From: Heterotrichella gracilis
Taxonomy: Eukaryota; Sar; Xanthophyceae; Tribonematales; Xanthonemataceae
Direction: 5' to 3'
Assembly (NCBI GenBank): GCA_032358255.1
Contig: JAULBX010030928.1
Coordinates: 62,001-126,000, forward strand
DNA: 64,000 nucleotides
The notes below the pieces were generated by a model, which saw only the letters and a list, made by a program, of their open reading frames with translations, searched no databases and had not been told where the DNA came from. The translations under genes and the position numbers were made by a program. This document shows positions 23,053 to 35,351 of this stretch, in pieces; the stretch's first letter is position 1, and every line of letters begins with the position of its first letter.

Positions 23053-24363
23053 TCATTGGATTTGACACCAGAGCACGCCAACATTCCCAACGAATTCGTA
23101 GATCATTCTCGATCCAACGTAGAGTGATCTACCAGGATAGCCTCAAACTAGTGGGCCAAGGTGGCCACTTGGTTTCCATCAATGATCGTCATGTGCGCAC
23201 GATTGGAACCGTACTAGGTCAGTTGCTAGAAATATTGCACTGCCAGTGGCACACAGGACCCGCCCTGAAGCGCATGAGGGGTGATCGATGTCTTGCTTGA
23301 AAGCCTTGCAATATTGTATGACATATGTTGTATACATTATAAAGAATTTTACACGTGTACGCTGCGGCCATCATGGTAACGGTTAGGTTTACAATGCATG
23401 CCATGTATCAATTGATGATTGCGCACTGCCATATATTTTATTGGCGTTCACGATTAGCCTAAGCTGAGCCTAAGAAAGTAAATGCTACCGGTTACCGTAA
23501 TGCCATGGTGTCACAGTGATCAATTGATGTTATCGATAATCCACTGGCACGGTTATTTTGTTGGAATAATAAAGCCGCTCTGCGCATGCGGTGCAGCACA
23601 ATATTGTCATATCAAAATATGGCCATTACCTTGTGTGGCGCCGCAACACAATCTTTATGATCATGGTAGCACCTGTCAAACTGACAATCGCCATCATGAT
23701 ACATACATATTATGCACCCTAAAATCCCCACGTGGCACTGCCAGGCCACACACTGCCCACCGGCACTGAACTATCCCCAGGAGGCCTGGCAATGCCATGC
23801 CGTGCTCAGCAACATGCAGTACCGTCAGTAAGAAACAATCAAACAATTCTCTTCAAAGAAGGACTGCGGAGGACAGCAGCATACGACATAAATACATATA
23901 TAAATATTGGCACTGGCATGCCATGCGCATGGCATGCCAGCTGCTGCAATATCCCACCCTTCCTCCCAAAAACTACTCCAATTCAGTGGTCAGCCGTAGC
24001 GGCGCAAGCCCGCACCGTGCCTTCCCACCGCCTTCTTAGCCTTCCCCCTGCCGCCTTTGCCATTGCACCGGCCGCACCTCCTTCTGCACCCTTCCCTCCA
24101 CCCGAGCAAGGGAATTAAATAAAAGCACTTGTAAAAAACATCAAAAGATGCATTTCTTTGCATCCCTTGCCCCAATCTCCTCGTCCCCTGCAGTGGCCAC
24201 CAGCAGCGCCCATCCTCCTGTTGCGCCACGCCTTCCCCATGTGCACCCCCATCCTCATTTAGACCCAGGTTGGGAGGAGCCCCAGGGATGGCTATGGCGC
24301 CGCCGCCCTTGTCAAAATTGGCTGTTCCTATTCCCAACCATTACCCCTCCCTCCCACCCAAGC
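23053..24363. other. Intergenic between convergent genes
   Basis: AT-rich, no exon supported. Its right part (24176-24240) holds a diverged copy of the last coding exon end of the neighbouring minus-strand gene. A weaker third likeness may lie near 23995-24110. Confidence 0.5.
24176..24240 (-). repeat. Diverged copy of the final exon end of the fucosyltransferase-like gene
   Basis: Matches 24363-24425 over about 60 bp (CTCCTCGTCCCCTGCAGTGG against CTACTCGTCCTCTGCAGTGA, then a shared CCTCCTGTTGCGCCAC). It lies just past the stop codon of that gene. Confidence 0.7.
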
Positions 24364-27300
24364 CTACTCGTCCTCTGCAGTGACCAGCAGCAGCGCCAGC
24401 CTCCTGTTGCGCCACAGCCTGCGCCGCGCCTCCTCTCGCACCCGCCGCCTCCGCCGCCGCTTGGCTGGTCGCACCTCCACCTCCACCTCATTGGGGATCT
24501 CAGGCTTGGGCAGGCCCACCTGAAAAGGAAAAGATAAAAACTTTGATTTAAATAGCTACATGTACCCTGTTCTTGGGCATAGAATGCACATTCCAATATG
24601 AGTTTAGGGATTAGGATTTAGGGTCTATAAAAACGTACATTTGCATCAATGGCTAATAGTCATTAATTTCATCAATGGCTAATAGTCATTTATAAAGTGT
24701 AATATTACTCCTGTAAATACATGCTTCCTTGTGAAGGAAAGAAAAGGGTTGAGGCATGGCCCACCCACCTCCTCCCAGCGGTCCAGCGGCGTGATGGACT
24801 TCTTGAAGCTGTCGATGCAGTCGCGCATCTCCATGGCGCAGCGGTGGTGGCCCCACCACAGCGCCATGTCGCTGAAGCCAGAGGGCGAGCGCAGGAAGCA
24901 GGTGGCGCGCGCCATCAGCCCCAGCTCCACGAATGCCGGCCAGTGCAGCTGCAGCGCCCTGTCCTGGTTGTCGTCGTGCACGTAGTGTACGTGGTGCACG
25001 TGGAACTCGGTGGGGCCGGTCACGCCGTACAGGTACTTGTGGCCAGCCTGGTGGTGAGGTGAGGTGGAAAAAGGGTCAGAACATGGCGGTGAATATCTGA
25101 TGAGGAGTTGGGCGTCAGGGTGCCAACCTAAAGCAACTCGCCCCAGGCAAACTGTTCAACTCTAATGTATGAAATCGATACCCTCCCATAAAGATGTACA
25201 GATTTGGTCGGGGACGAACATGAATTGACAGCTGAGGTGTCGCTGTGTCATTGTACCCATGTGCCACCCGTACTCACCATGTATCTCACCATGTAGTTGT
25301 CAGCAATCATGAGCATGGGTGTGGACTCAACGTCCTCGCCCAGCTCGCCCCGAGTCATGTTGATGCCGCACTCCTGCAGGGGGGAAAGGGGGATGCAGGG
25401 TCAGGGGCGCACAAGAGTTGGCAAAAATAATGCCAATTGTTGGCATTATTCCCCATGTTTTGCAAAACATCAGTAGGCAATGTATTTTTATAGAATTCCC
25501 TTGTCCTTGGTAGGATGCGTGATACAGGACCCCATGGCTATGCAACCAGTCCACTATGTAGCGGATATGCCCCAATGATATTTGTGTGATGCCACTGACA
25601 CAGGTCCCCCTGTCTACTCCCATCCACATCCCCTCCCCACCCCCCCCCCCAATCCACCCAGCCACAGAACCATCCCCCCCCACCCCACCTGCGCGGCATC
25701 CTGCGCCCACAGCGTGCTCTCCGCCCCAAACCGCTCCTGCGCCCCGCTCTCCCCCACCAGCCTGCCCAGGCGCAGGTGCGCCGCCGTGTAGTGCGGTGTG
25801 AGCCCCCCGTACAGCTCCATCACAGCGTTGGCCACGTCCTCCTCCAGGCGGGGTGTGGGTTTGAACAGGTAGTGGAATATGCAGGCGATATCGGTGCTGT
25901 TCAGGGCGTTGCTGGCGGGGGGCAGGATGTCAACCTACACAATGACAACAAATATTTAAGATTTTCAATAATTCCATTGGAAGACATAAGAGCATATAAA
26001 GAGGAATAGGGATCATCTATTTACTCCCTTTATTGACAACATTTTGCTTTTAATCATTAATTATAACTTCTTACAGTAATATAGAAAATAAAATAGGGGC
26101 ATTGCTCATAAGTATTAATAGTGAGCATGATGCGATTAAAATGTCATGCTGGTGGCTGTACCTGGCTGTCTGCCCACTGGTTGGTTGTCTGTATGACCAG
26201 CTGGTTGGGCAGGTGCATCCAGGTGGACCCGTTCCGGAATGCCTCATCCAGGTCGTTCACGGCAAAGCTCATGTCGTGCTTGTCTGCCATCATGGCCTCA
26301 AGGTCCACAGGCTGGTGCGTGGCTGGGTCGCTGATGTTGTGCTTGCGCCAGTCGATGAGGTGGGGGGAGAAGGCAAGCTGCGGGGAGGGAGGTGATCATG
26401 CCCTTAGCGAGGGTTTTAGAACAGGAGGCAGTGCCGGTGGATCAATTGGTGGGGAGGATAGTGTGGGGGGTGAGAGTGGGCAAGGATTTCACTGCGGCAG
26501 GGGTGTGTGCACATGTAGATTGAGAGGTGGTGGGCATGAGCATTAGGAGTGCCGTGCACAGGGGTGGTCATGCGTGGATCACTCCCGCTCAGCAAATGTG
26601 GTGGCCAATGACCATCTGTACATTTTGCAGGATTGGCGCTCACCACGCGGTGTGGCTATAGCCCCCACCCCGAACGCTCACTCCCCCCCTTGCCCATCCT
26701 ACGCCCACCATACCCACCCGTTTCCCCGTGCATGGTCCACCCCCCCCCCCCCTCACCCACCTCCAGCTCGAATGGCTCCTTCCAGTCCACAAGGAACACG
26801 CGGCGGGAGGCAACCGCCACGCGGAATGAGAATATAAGGCCACGCATGCGGTCGCCTGCAGGCGCAAGGGGGACGCATGTGAGGAGGGCACAGGGCAGGG
26901 CAGCCTAGGGGAGGCACTGAGCGGAAAGCACGGGGGGCATGCACAGGGAGGCACAAGGGCGGTATGCGCAGGATCCCTCAAGGGTGGCAGGCAAAGAGGA
27001 GCACTGCAACCGCCGCAACCAGTACATCTACTCTACTTAAGACACGCCAACTGGTCAGAAGCATGGCCAAGGTGCACCTGCTACTAATCCACAGCTTGGG
27101 GTACACCACCCACACGCAAATCCTGTCGCCCCTGGGCCACCGCCTATCCCCGCCCCGTTTACTTGTTGCCCTCCCCACTGCGTGCGTGCGTGCCAACCCC
27201 TGTATTGAGCCTATTGCCTCACCCCAGCCGCCCGGGCGCCCTCCCCACTGCACATCCCTCACTATGTACTAAAAAACTTGCACCAAGCCACCACCCCAGC

Positions 27301-27639
27301 CTACCCCTTCTTATGCGCGCCCTTACCTATCCCCTGGCACCCTCCGTAGCAGAACCACATGAAGTACTTTGCGTCTTTCTTCCCCCTGTTGGCCTTGTGC
27401 CACTGGTTGTACTCTTTCAGCCAGGCGGGGCACTTGTTCAGGTCCAGTGGTGGTTTCTTGGAGTGGTGGGTGGCGTTAGTGGCGTTTTGGGGTCCCACAT
27501 GGCGGTTGGTGTGTGCTGCTGCTGCATCAGGGGTGGCTGACTGCACCTCGAGCACTGGGGCTGGGGACTCGCATAGGGCTGTTGCGGCAATGCAGGCTAG
27601 CAGCAGGGCTGTGAGCCATGGAGGGTGATGGGTGGCCAT
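24364..27639 (-). CDS. Secretory fucosyltransferase-like glycosyltransferase
   Basis: Predicted Golgi or secreted glycosyltransferase resembling alpha-1,2/1,6-type fucosyltransferases (GT11/NodZ-like fold). Minus-strand exons 27327-27639, 26761-26855, 26162-26377, 25689-25934, 25278-25373, 24769-25047 and 24364-24519 give 466 residues. An N-terminal hydrophobic segment (ALLLACIAATALC) acts as signal peptide or anchor. CYGGCQGIGDRMRG, formed across the exon 1-2 junction and followed by VASRRVFLVDW, is the donor-binding Gly-rich region typical of these enzymes. YTAAHLRLG (about residue 260) matches the H-x-R-x-G motif, and SPSGFSDMALWWG (about 390) the C-terminal Ser-Gly motif. The very C-terminus is strongly basic (AKRRRRRRVREEARRRLW), unusual for the family and possibly cytosolic or cell-wall-binding. 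Enzyme class is well supported; acceptor and exact linkage are not. Confidence 0.78.
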
Positions 27640-29165
27640 GGTTGGGCTGGCTACTGGTGGCGGTGGTGGTGGTAGCTGTGCTGTGGTGCAGCTGGTGTGG
27701 GGCTAGGAGTGGGGCCCAACGCATGCATATCCGGCACACATCTGGACAAGAGAGAAGGATTGGGAAGTGTTATGTCACACTGTCGTCGTTCACATTTTGA
27801 GGAGCTGTGGGGAATGCAGGATACCGAACTTGATCACAGGGGTCTGGCAATATGGCGGTGGGCTGCAATGTTTTTGCAGCACAAAGCCTTAATGCCGCAA
27901 GACCATGTTACCTCGCAAACTCCCTATTCATATTATCAATAACTCAAGTGAAAGACAACTGTGTTCGTGTGTATTGTCACCTGCTGCAATGCGCCTTAGA
28001 CAGTCAACGCCGTGTGTAGTGGTAGACGAAATGTGCTGGCGTTTTTAGCTAGCTGGGCAGTCTGTGTCTAACAGTCACTTCATGCAGCAGGACAGCTGCT
28101 CCATGCTGCACCTAACGGCGCTGCTGAAAGCTGACTACGGCTCGGGAATGTGGGCTCGTACACGGTACAGGAGAAACAGGTTGAGATGAGGCCCGAGGGA
28201 TGGTAATGTGCCCGCCAAGGGAAACGACCGAAACAGCGGCTAGACAACCCTTTATGGCTGATCAGCAACACGCCAAAAGGTCAAAACAGTCTTTTCAGGG
28301 CGGTTGAGCGTGTCCTAAGCGTGTGCGTGTGTGGAATTGGTGATTTTGGCGTTACAACTCAGCGTGCGTTCGAACGCAGGGTGACTTTGACGGGTGGGTG
28401 GTGGGTCCTAAACGTGCAACGTTCGTGGGTGCAGTTGAAGTTGTGGGTTTTGAAACAGAGCAACGTCCTGAAGTTTTTTGGCCAAGGCTGGAAGTTATAT
28501 TTTGCAAAAGTTTGAGACCCTACAGTCTGTCTGAGACCCTATGGCAGGGTTTCCCACGGGTGTGAATTCAAATGGTTTTATTTCAAATAATCTGCGAGAT
28601 TTGCAAAACCACTTGAATAGGATCCCCCTCAATGAGTTCCTCCACACGTTCATATCGCCGTCTCTTGTTACAATGGCTCCTTGATTAAAGGCAGGTATTA
28701 AATCAAACTGCTCCCCATGTGGCGATGCACTGGAGAGATACCCATCACGTTGCCCTTGTGGGGTGGTAATCTTACTCTTTTTTTCCTACCCTGTCACCTA
28801 CTCTGGATCCTCTGCAGCCACGCTCAACTTAGTGGCCTGCCTATACTGTATTGTTACCAAAACACTGCACGTATTTGAAAGTTCTACACCTCATACCAGC
28901 CGTGCAAGGACAATGGTATACAATATCTTACAAATCACTGAATGCTTTAAACAATTCACGCTCCAAGAAAATAGCCCCACAGCCAGCCTGAAAATAGCAG
29001 GGAAGGGGCCTGGAAAGAATCAGAATCATTATGCCTATGCTACAAACTCCACCTGTACGATTGCCACACAAAGAGGTACACTTCTACACCACTCTCATAT
29101 ACATCGAGTATGCACCTGCTATAAATATTGACACCATCACCACTTTCCCATTGGCACATCGATCA
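27640..29165. other. Intergenic, between two minus-strand genes
   Basis: Should contain the promoter of the fucosyltransferase-like gene (left) and the 3' flank of the lipase gene (right); TTACA at 28927-28931, a TGTAA on the minus strand about 235 bp past the lipase stop, is a possible poly(A) signal. The 28.5-28.9 kb part is AT-rich with a frame containing CSPCGDALE, which faintly recalls a LINE zinc motif but is not enough to call. Confidence 0.45.
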
Positions 29166-32100
29166 TCACTCCAGAACTGCATCTGGCACCTCAATCTTGA
29201 CTTCCACAGGAAAGGTGGTGACTCCAAAATCAGAGTACATGCGCGCCTCCAACCCACCCCCTTGCGCTACCAGCACGCCCCCCTCCTCCCTCACCACCCC
29301 TGCCCCTAACACCTGCGCCAGAAACCCTACTGGAACCCTAGCAACCGCCACCAGCTTGCCAGCTGGCATCAGGGCAGCCAGCGGGGATCCGAATGCATCC
29401 CCATCAGCACCATCCATCGCCCATTCTACTGCAGCATGTGTGCGCAGCGCCTGGTAGAGCTGCACCATTGGCGCGTGGGTGATGGTGGTCTTGAAAGCGC
29501 GGGGTGGGTGGTGGGGGTGGGTGGCCCCAGCCGCCAGTTCCACCTTGCGGCACCCCTCCAGCCCCACCCCCTGGAGGGTAATCGTCACATCCACCTTACG
29601 CTTGGATGCCCAGTGGGGGAGTCGGATGGGGGATGGCGGGGAGCCCAGGGGGGTGGTACTATCAGCAGACAGGGGAGGGACATCCTCTGATTGGTCTACA
29701 GCGTCCACCATCGCCTTCCCCCTGGCTAGTGCCGCCACCTGATTGGCCAGCTCCCGCACCGCCTCACCGTCCGCCACCTGGCACACTCCACTGTCCACCT
29801 CCATGCGGGGCGCAAGGGTGCGCGACAGGATTGGGGTGGCACCCGCGGGGGTGGAGGCGAGTGGCGGTGCAAGGGGGGTGGCTCCAAGTGAGAATGGGTG
29901 GACAGGGGTGGGCGCCATGAAATTTGCACTCAGCAGCTTCTGAATCCTGCAGGTGGAGTGTGTGGTGGTAAGGCTCAGTGTGACTTTGTGCAAGTGATTG
30001 AAGGATGTTCAACATGCCAAGCCCAGTGCATGGCATGGGCAAGCTGTCCGATGCCACACTTGAAGTCAAGACAGATGTGACTACGTGCGGCACATGAGGG
30101 ACAGGGTGGAGCGCAGTGTGCAGGTGATGTAGCATGTGGTTGTCACAATGCAACCCTAAACCCTAAATCATAACCACAAATGCAACACTGTAATGGCTCA
30201 TGCCACACCCAAGTAGTGCCCACCCTGGTGCTGAGCTGCTGAGACTACCTATAGTGGATAGATCACACCGCCACCGCTCACCTGTATCTGTGCAGCGGCA
30301 TGCGGTGCACGTTGAACCAGTAGGAGGGCAGGCCAAAGATGGAGCGGGGACGCTGGTGGTGGGAGGGGCAGGCGGACTTGGCGGCGGTGGTGCGGCGGGC
30401 GGCACGGGCTATGGTGGTGGGAAGGTGGGTGCGGCTGGCTTGAATGGTGGACTGGGTCACCTGAGGGGAGGGAAAGGAGGCGTGTTAAATCTAATGTAAC
30501 CCATTTGCAGATGTACAATGGGCAATGGCACGGCCATGTGCTTGCCCTGTCTTGCCCTGCTTTGCGGAGTCTGTGCAGGGGTGTTGCAAGATCTGAGGGG
30601 CAAGCATGTTGAATCTCCACAACAAATGCGTACAGTATATGTGCCTGGTTACCCTACACTAAACCAACCTCGGATCACCATGTACCAGCTACTTCCCCCC
30701 CACAACCTGAACCCCCAGCAACACCCACCATGTTGCTGGAACATAGAGAGAACTTGCTTTGAAATTAATTGGCCCAGGGCCTGTTATTCCCATACATGGG
30801 AAGGACTAATGATTAATTAAACTTAAAGATATTTAATAAAAATAGTTCCCCCTACCCTTCCACTCACCCTGTACACTCCATCCCTTGTGAGGTACAGCTG
30901 CTGTCCAAAGGGGTGGTACTTGCAAGACAGGTTGAAAGCGGGGAGGAGCAGGCGCACAGCACCCGCCACGCGCTGCGCCCACCCCACCAACCCCTTCAGC
31001 CAGTCCACGACAGGGTTTTGCTGCCCCCGCTGCCTGGGCATGCGCACCCCCCATCGGCGCCTGCCTCGCTTGCCTGCCGCTGCTTGGTCCACCTTGAGGG
31101 TGTGGGCTTGGAGGGAGGGGGTGCCGAATGGGGAGTGGGAGAAGAAGCTTTCCTCCCCTTGTGCCTGGTGCGCCTGTCCCACCCCTGCAACCCCATCCAC
31201 ATCCTGGCTGGTGCTGGTGCTGGCCTGGTGGATGGATGTGGCGGAATCTGACCGTGACACCATGCCACCAGCTGGGATCTCATCCAATGGTGCAGCCCCT
31301 GGCCTGACAAACGGCACGATCCCATGGCCCCCACCCAGCACACCGCTATGTAGCCTCAGGGAGGTCAGCAACAAGCTGCTGTGTGAGAGCGGGCCCGACT
31401 GTAGGGATGCGAATCCCGCCTCTGACGCGATGGCGTCCACTGGGGATTGGTGGTGGCTGGCTCGATCCCCGGCCCGCTCCCACACCTCCCGTAGGGTTTG
31501 GCTGCTGAACGACAGCAGGCCCGGCTGCATCCGCACCGCAGGCAGGGGCTTGAAGGACAGCAGCCGAGCAACAATGTCCTCTGCAAGAGGGAAATAATTC
31601 AGTTTGGGACATGCGAGTGCAGATCTTAGGACTAGCAGGGAAATCTGTGGTGTATGCAGATGCTGTCAGGGTCAAATTAGCACTTGTCATCTGCAAATGT
31701 GCATGTGCATGGCACCAAATGCATACGATATTTTGGGTGATTTATGTTGACACAGTGTACTGTTTTCGGTGACACTGCTGAGCACTGAGCACAATCCAGC
31801 ACTAATGTACACCCTCACCAATGCCCCGAAACCCTACGCTAGGGCATCCCCCACCCACCTGGCATGAGGTAGTTGACAAAGAACCTGTCCCACGCCTGGC
31901 TGCTCACCAGCCGCGCAAGCGCCGCGTTGCCCACCGCAGGCGTGGCAAACACGATGGCGCGCACCATCCCCGCAGCCCTTTGCGCATCGTCCAGCTGGCA
32001 CAGCAGGCGCAGCGTACACAGGGAGGCCACTGCGCCCCCCAAGGAGTGCCCCGTCAGCACCAGGCGCTTGCCCCTGGAGACAGCGTGGCGCAGCAGCAGC

Positions 32101-33873
32101 TCCGCGGGGATGGCCTCCGCGCGGCGGCTGAAGCCGGTGTGGGCCAGGGCGGCGCCGGTCTCCTGCAGGGGAGTCAGGGTGCGTAAGGCGTGAGGGTTGT
32201 AGAGGCTAGCCAGGGAGGGGATAGAGGAACCTTGAACCCTAACAATAGATCCTGGTGGGGGGAAGTAACGTGCCCCTTGGTGTTCCAGGGTCAGGCGGAA
32301 ACCCTAGATCCTAACCCTAAACCCTCAACTCTGTGGTCGGGCTGTGCCCCCTGGTGCATCAGCCACAGGACATGGACATTCCCACCCACAGATCCGGCTG
32401 AAAAGCCATGCATCCTCAGCAGTTAGCCTAACACTGCTCAATGGTGCACCTGCAAGCTTCATAATACCTGGTACATGTACCAGATTGCTGCATGCACCCC
32501 ACCCATTACCATGCACCCTGCCCCCCACCCACCTGCAGCTGCGCCAGCTGTGCCAGGAATCGCTGCACCGCAGAGTGCTGGCGAATGTCTGCATTGGCAA
32601 GGTAGTCCTGCGCCTGCTTGGTGCCAAGGAAGGAAACGTACAGGGCGAAGGGGCTCTCGCCCAGAAGGTACCTGCAGGATGGGTGATGGGTGTGGATGGT
32701 GGGTGAGCTAGTGGGGCCCATAATGTGGCTCCGGGCTTTTGAAGAGCGCACATGCAGAGTAGCACCGATGAGAGAGTGCCACAGTAGCCCAAGCCATGGC
32801 CAAAGTAGCAAGCAAACATGGATGCAGGTGCACGTGCCATCACATGCGGCAAGGATTTCTGACAAGCCCACGCACCACCTTCCCACCCTGCCCCCTGCCC
32901 CTCCCCACCTGTGCACCACTCCCCCCTCCGACCACTGCAGCTGCGTCACTGTGAGCAACCCGGGGAAGCCCTGCGCATAGCCAGGCAGCAGGGCAGCGGC
33001 CGCATCCACGCCGTGGTCCAGCGCCTTGTACACTAGCTCGGACAGGACGAGGCTATTCACGACGTCCTGGGGGAGGGGCCCAAGGGGGGTGAGACGGGGG
33101 AGAGGGTGGGGGCGGGGTTCAGATGTTTCTTTTTGTAACGGTAGGAGATGCGTAAAGTCATAATCCAGTTTGGTGATGCTGGGACCAGTCCGGTGGTGGT
33201 GCAGTACCCTTGGGTGTGTGCAGAGTGGGTACATGAAAGCCATCGTCTGTATGATGTATGCCGTTGTCAAAACCCTGGTAAACCCTAGTGGACATGAGGC
33301 ATTGTTGTCCTTTTGCCACTGGTGGTGCGTGCATACCTCGATGTCCGACGCTGATCCCACGTGAAGCGCCCTGCAAGCCTCTGCAACTGAGGACCCAGGT
33401 GAGGGGCGTGGTGGGGCCGAGGGGCCGTGGCGTCGATGCTGCTGATGGGTGTGGGTGGAGCTATGGGAACTCCCTTGGCGGCTTTGGTGCTGCCCCATTG
33501 GTGGAGCTGTTTCTAGTACAACTGGTCGACTGCGAGGCTGGCGATTGGCGGTTGAAGCGGCCGGAGGTGCGGCGGTGGTGGCGGTGTGGCGGGGTTGCGT
33601 TGTGGTGGGGCAGGTTCTCGAAGTTGCCGCTGCAGGGGAGACCTCGGGGCACAGCGTCCGTGCATTGCACGCGAGTGCAGGCCGGGTACCTGGATGGGCG
33701 ATCGCTGCCACTTCCCTCGATGCGCTGCGCTGCTTTGCGGGCAGCGACAGGGAAGGCAGTTGGCAATGCAACCTCCAAGGTTTGAGCAGCATCAGGAGGT
33801 TGGTCGAGAAAAGAGACGGAGCTGAAGGAGTGGGTCCATAGCTGTGGTCTACAGAGACGCCTGTTCGCCACAT
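29166..33873 (-). CDS. Class 3 (alpha/beta-hydrolase) lipase
   Basis: Predicted triacylglycerol or galactolipid lipase. Minus-strand exons 33337-33873, 32909-33066, 32533-32671, 31859-32162, 30868-31580, 30282-30460 and 29166-29946 join in phase to 936 residues. The nucleophile Ser (about 319) lies in RLVLTGHSLGGAVASL, preceded by the lid and oxyanion part with FLGTKQAQDYLANADIR and HTGFSRRAEAI. The acid is probably the Asp in NYLMPEDIVARLL (about 381, formed across a splice). The His is probably in WFNVHRMPLHRYR (about 667-676), separated from the Asp by a roughly 240-residue low-complexity insert. The N-terminal 140 residues are Ser/Thr/Pro/His-rich and may hold an organelle targeting peptide. 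The C-terminal 260 residues hold a beta-rich region with KRKVDVTITLQGVGL of unknown role. Start taken at the first ATG of the open first exon; a later ATG cannot be excluded. Confidence 0.85.
30150..30171 (-). repeat. Telomere-like repeat run in a lipase intron
   Basis: ACCCTAAACCCTAAATCA lies in intron 6 of the lipase gene. Similar short runs occur in a second lipase intron near 32291-32332. Confidence 0.7.
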
Positions 33874-35351
33874 AGTTATACAAGCCTGCGGTGGACGGGA
33901 TTAATTCGTGGTGAGGTGCCGTGGTGCAAGGATGTGGGCAGGCTAAATACATGCGCTGTCGAGACAGGGGTGCATGCGGTTCGAGCTGCAGGCCTGGTGA
34001 TTATGTAGAGGGGGCGTTACGACGCAGGAAAAGAAAGGAAATTTGAAAGACAGAGCTTCTAATTATTCACGCTAGGCGCAAAGACACACACGGATGTGAC
34101 TCTGTAAGTCCCCTGCATGCCCCTGCATGCAGGGGACGAGGTGGTGGAGATCTGTGCGCACGGCGTGTGGCCGAGGAAGAAAGTTTTTGCAAAAAACGTA
34201 CGGACATATATACACAGCATCGGTTGCATCTTTAACAGTTTGCTGGAAAAGACCTGGTGCCAGCAGGACCCTGGGCATGGCGCAGCTGAATGAAGCCATG
34301 CCCTGATGTCCGGTATGCAACGTCCTACACCCGCCTCCAAGACACCGTTGAACCCCTTTTAAGTGCACAGTGGTTATTAGCATAACCGTCGTCTTGATCA
34401 TACCTGGTTCAGGGTCAGGGCCTAGAGTTGTTGACCATATAAAGGCCAACGCAACCCGAATTTGACTCCTCGTGGCATGCCAATAGTTGTACTGATAGGT
34501 GGACTATTGGACTCTATGATGGAAACAAACTCTTCAGCTTTAAATGATTGCCCAATGCTGTTGCAACGGTTGCGCAACTCTCGACAAATTGCGCTGCGAG
34601 GGAGGGCACGTACAGGGCGAGCCCTCGAGTCTGGGGGGAACGGGATGGGCAGTTGGACGCAGATTATGTTCTGCGCAGTTAACAACAGGTAGCATCCAAA
34701 GCAACCCGTGGTTTCTCTTTATGAACACGCCCTACTGCGTGATGCTCCAACGTTTCAAACGCTTGAAAGTTCCACTGTTACAGCGCAACTCGAACAGGTC
34801 TGGACCGCGCACGGGTCCGCGGCCGGGCCGGGGCCCCCGCGCAAGAAACCGGGGGGAGCGGCGCTTTCACCCCTTACTGACTACTAAACCCTTACAGGAA
34901 CCCTACCCCATTGGCATAGCGCTGAGCTGGCTTAGTTAACACGAAGCTTAACTTTGGACGGGTGTTTATGTCACCTATTGGCCTGCCCAACCCCAGTGTG
35001 TACCCCAACACAAGTGCGGTTTGCCTCCTAGTGCCCTGCCTGTTGGCCCCAAACTGACTACATCCACTTGACAGCAGCACAACAACAGCACGTTCTCCCT
35101 GCTACCTTGCAATACTGCTTTGAAAGCTTACAGTGTGTCCCGCTTCGTGCACCCCGCAACACCCCTAACCCACCAGGCAGGCACCATATAGCCCACGGAA
35201 CTAGAGTTCCCACCGGAACCCCCCCTTCACACATACATAGCCACTGCCCATCGCCCTTGTCAACAACGCCCAAGGACCAGGACCCTGTAGGGCGCTACTA
35301 GGCAGGCATCATCCCCCCCCCAAAGGGCCCCCCACCACACATCCCCCCACC
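33874..35351. other. Divergent intergenic region, lipase to CIA30
   Basis: Holds the promoters of both genes. A palindrome CCCCTGCATGCAGGGG lies near 34120, and a very GC-rich stretch with CCGCGGCCGGGCCGGGGCC near 34817. An open frame at 34462-34692 shows no family resemblance. No RNA gene was recognised. Confidence 0.5.

Noticed and set aside
28560-28800. Possible LINE zinc-motif fragment (CSPCGDALE...CPCG)
   Set aside because: Too short and too weakly matched. No shared 3' end with the three LINE fragments.
30887-31597. 236-codon open frame on the plus strand
   Set aside because: Antisense shadow of lipase exon 5, whose minus-strand reading links in phase to the catalytic exons.
34462-34692. 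Small gene in the lipase-CIA30 spacer
   Set aside because: A single unspliced frame with no recognisable motif, in a region of skewed composition.
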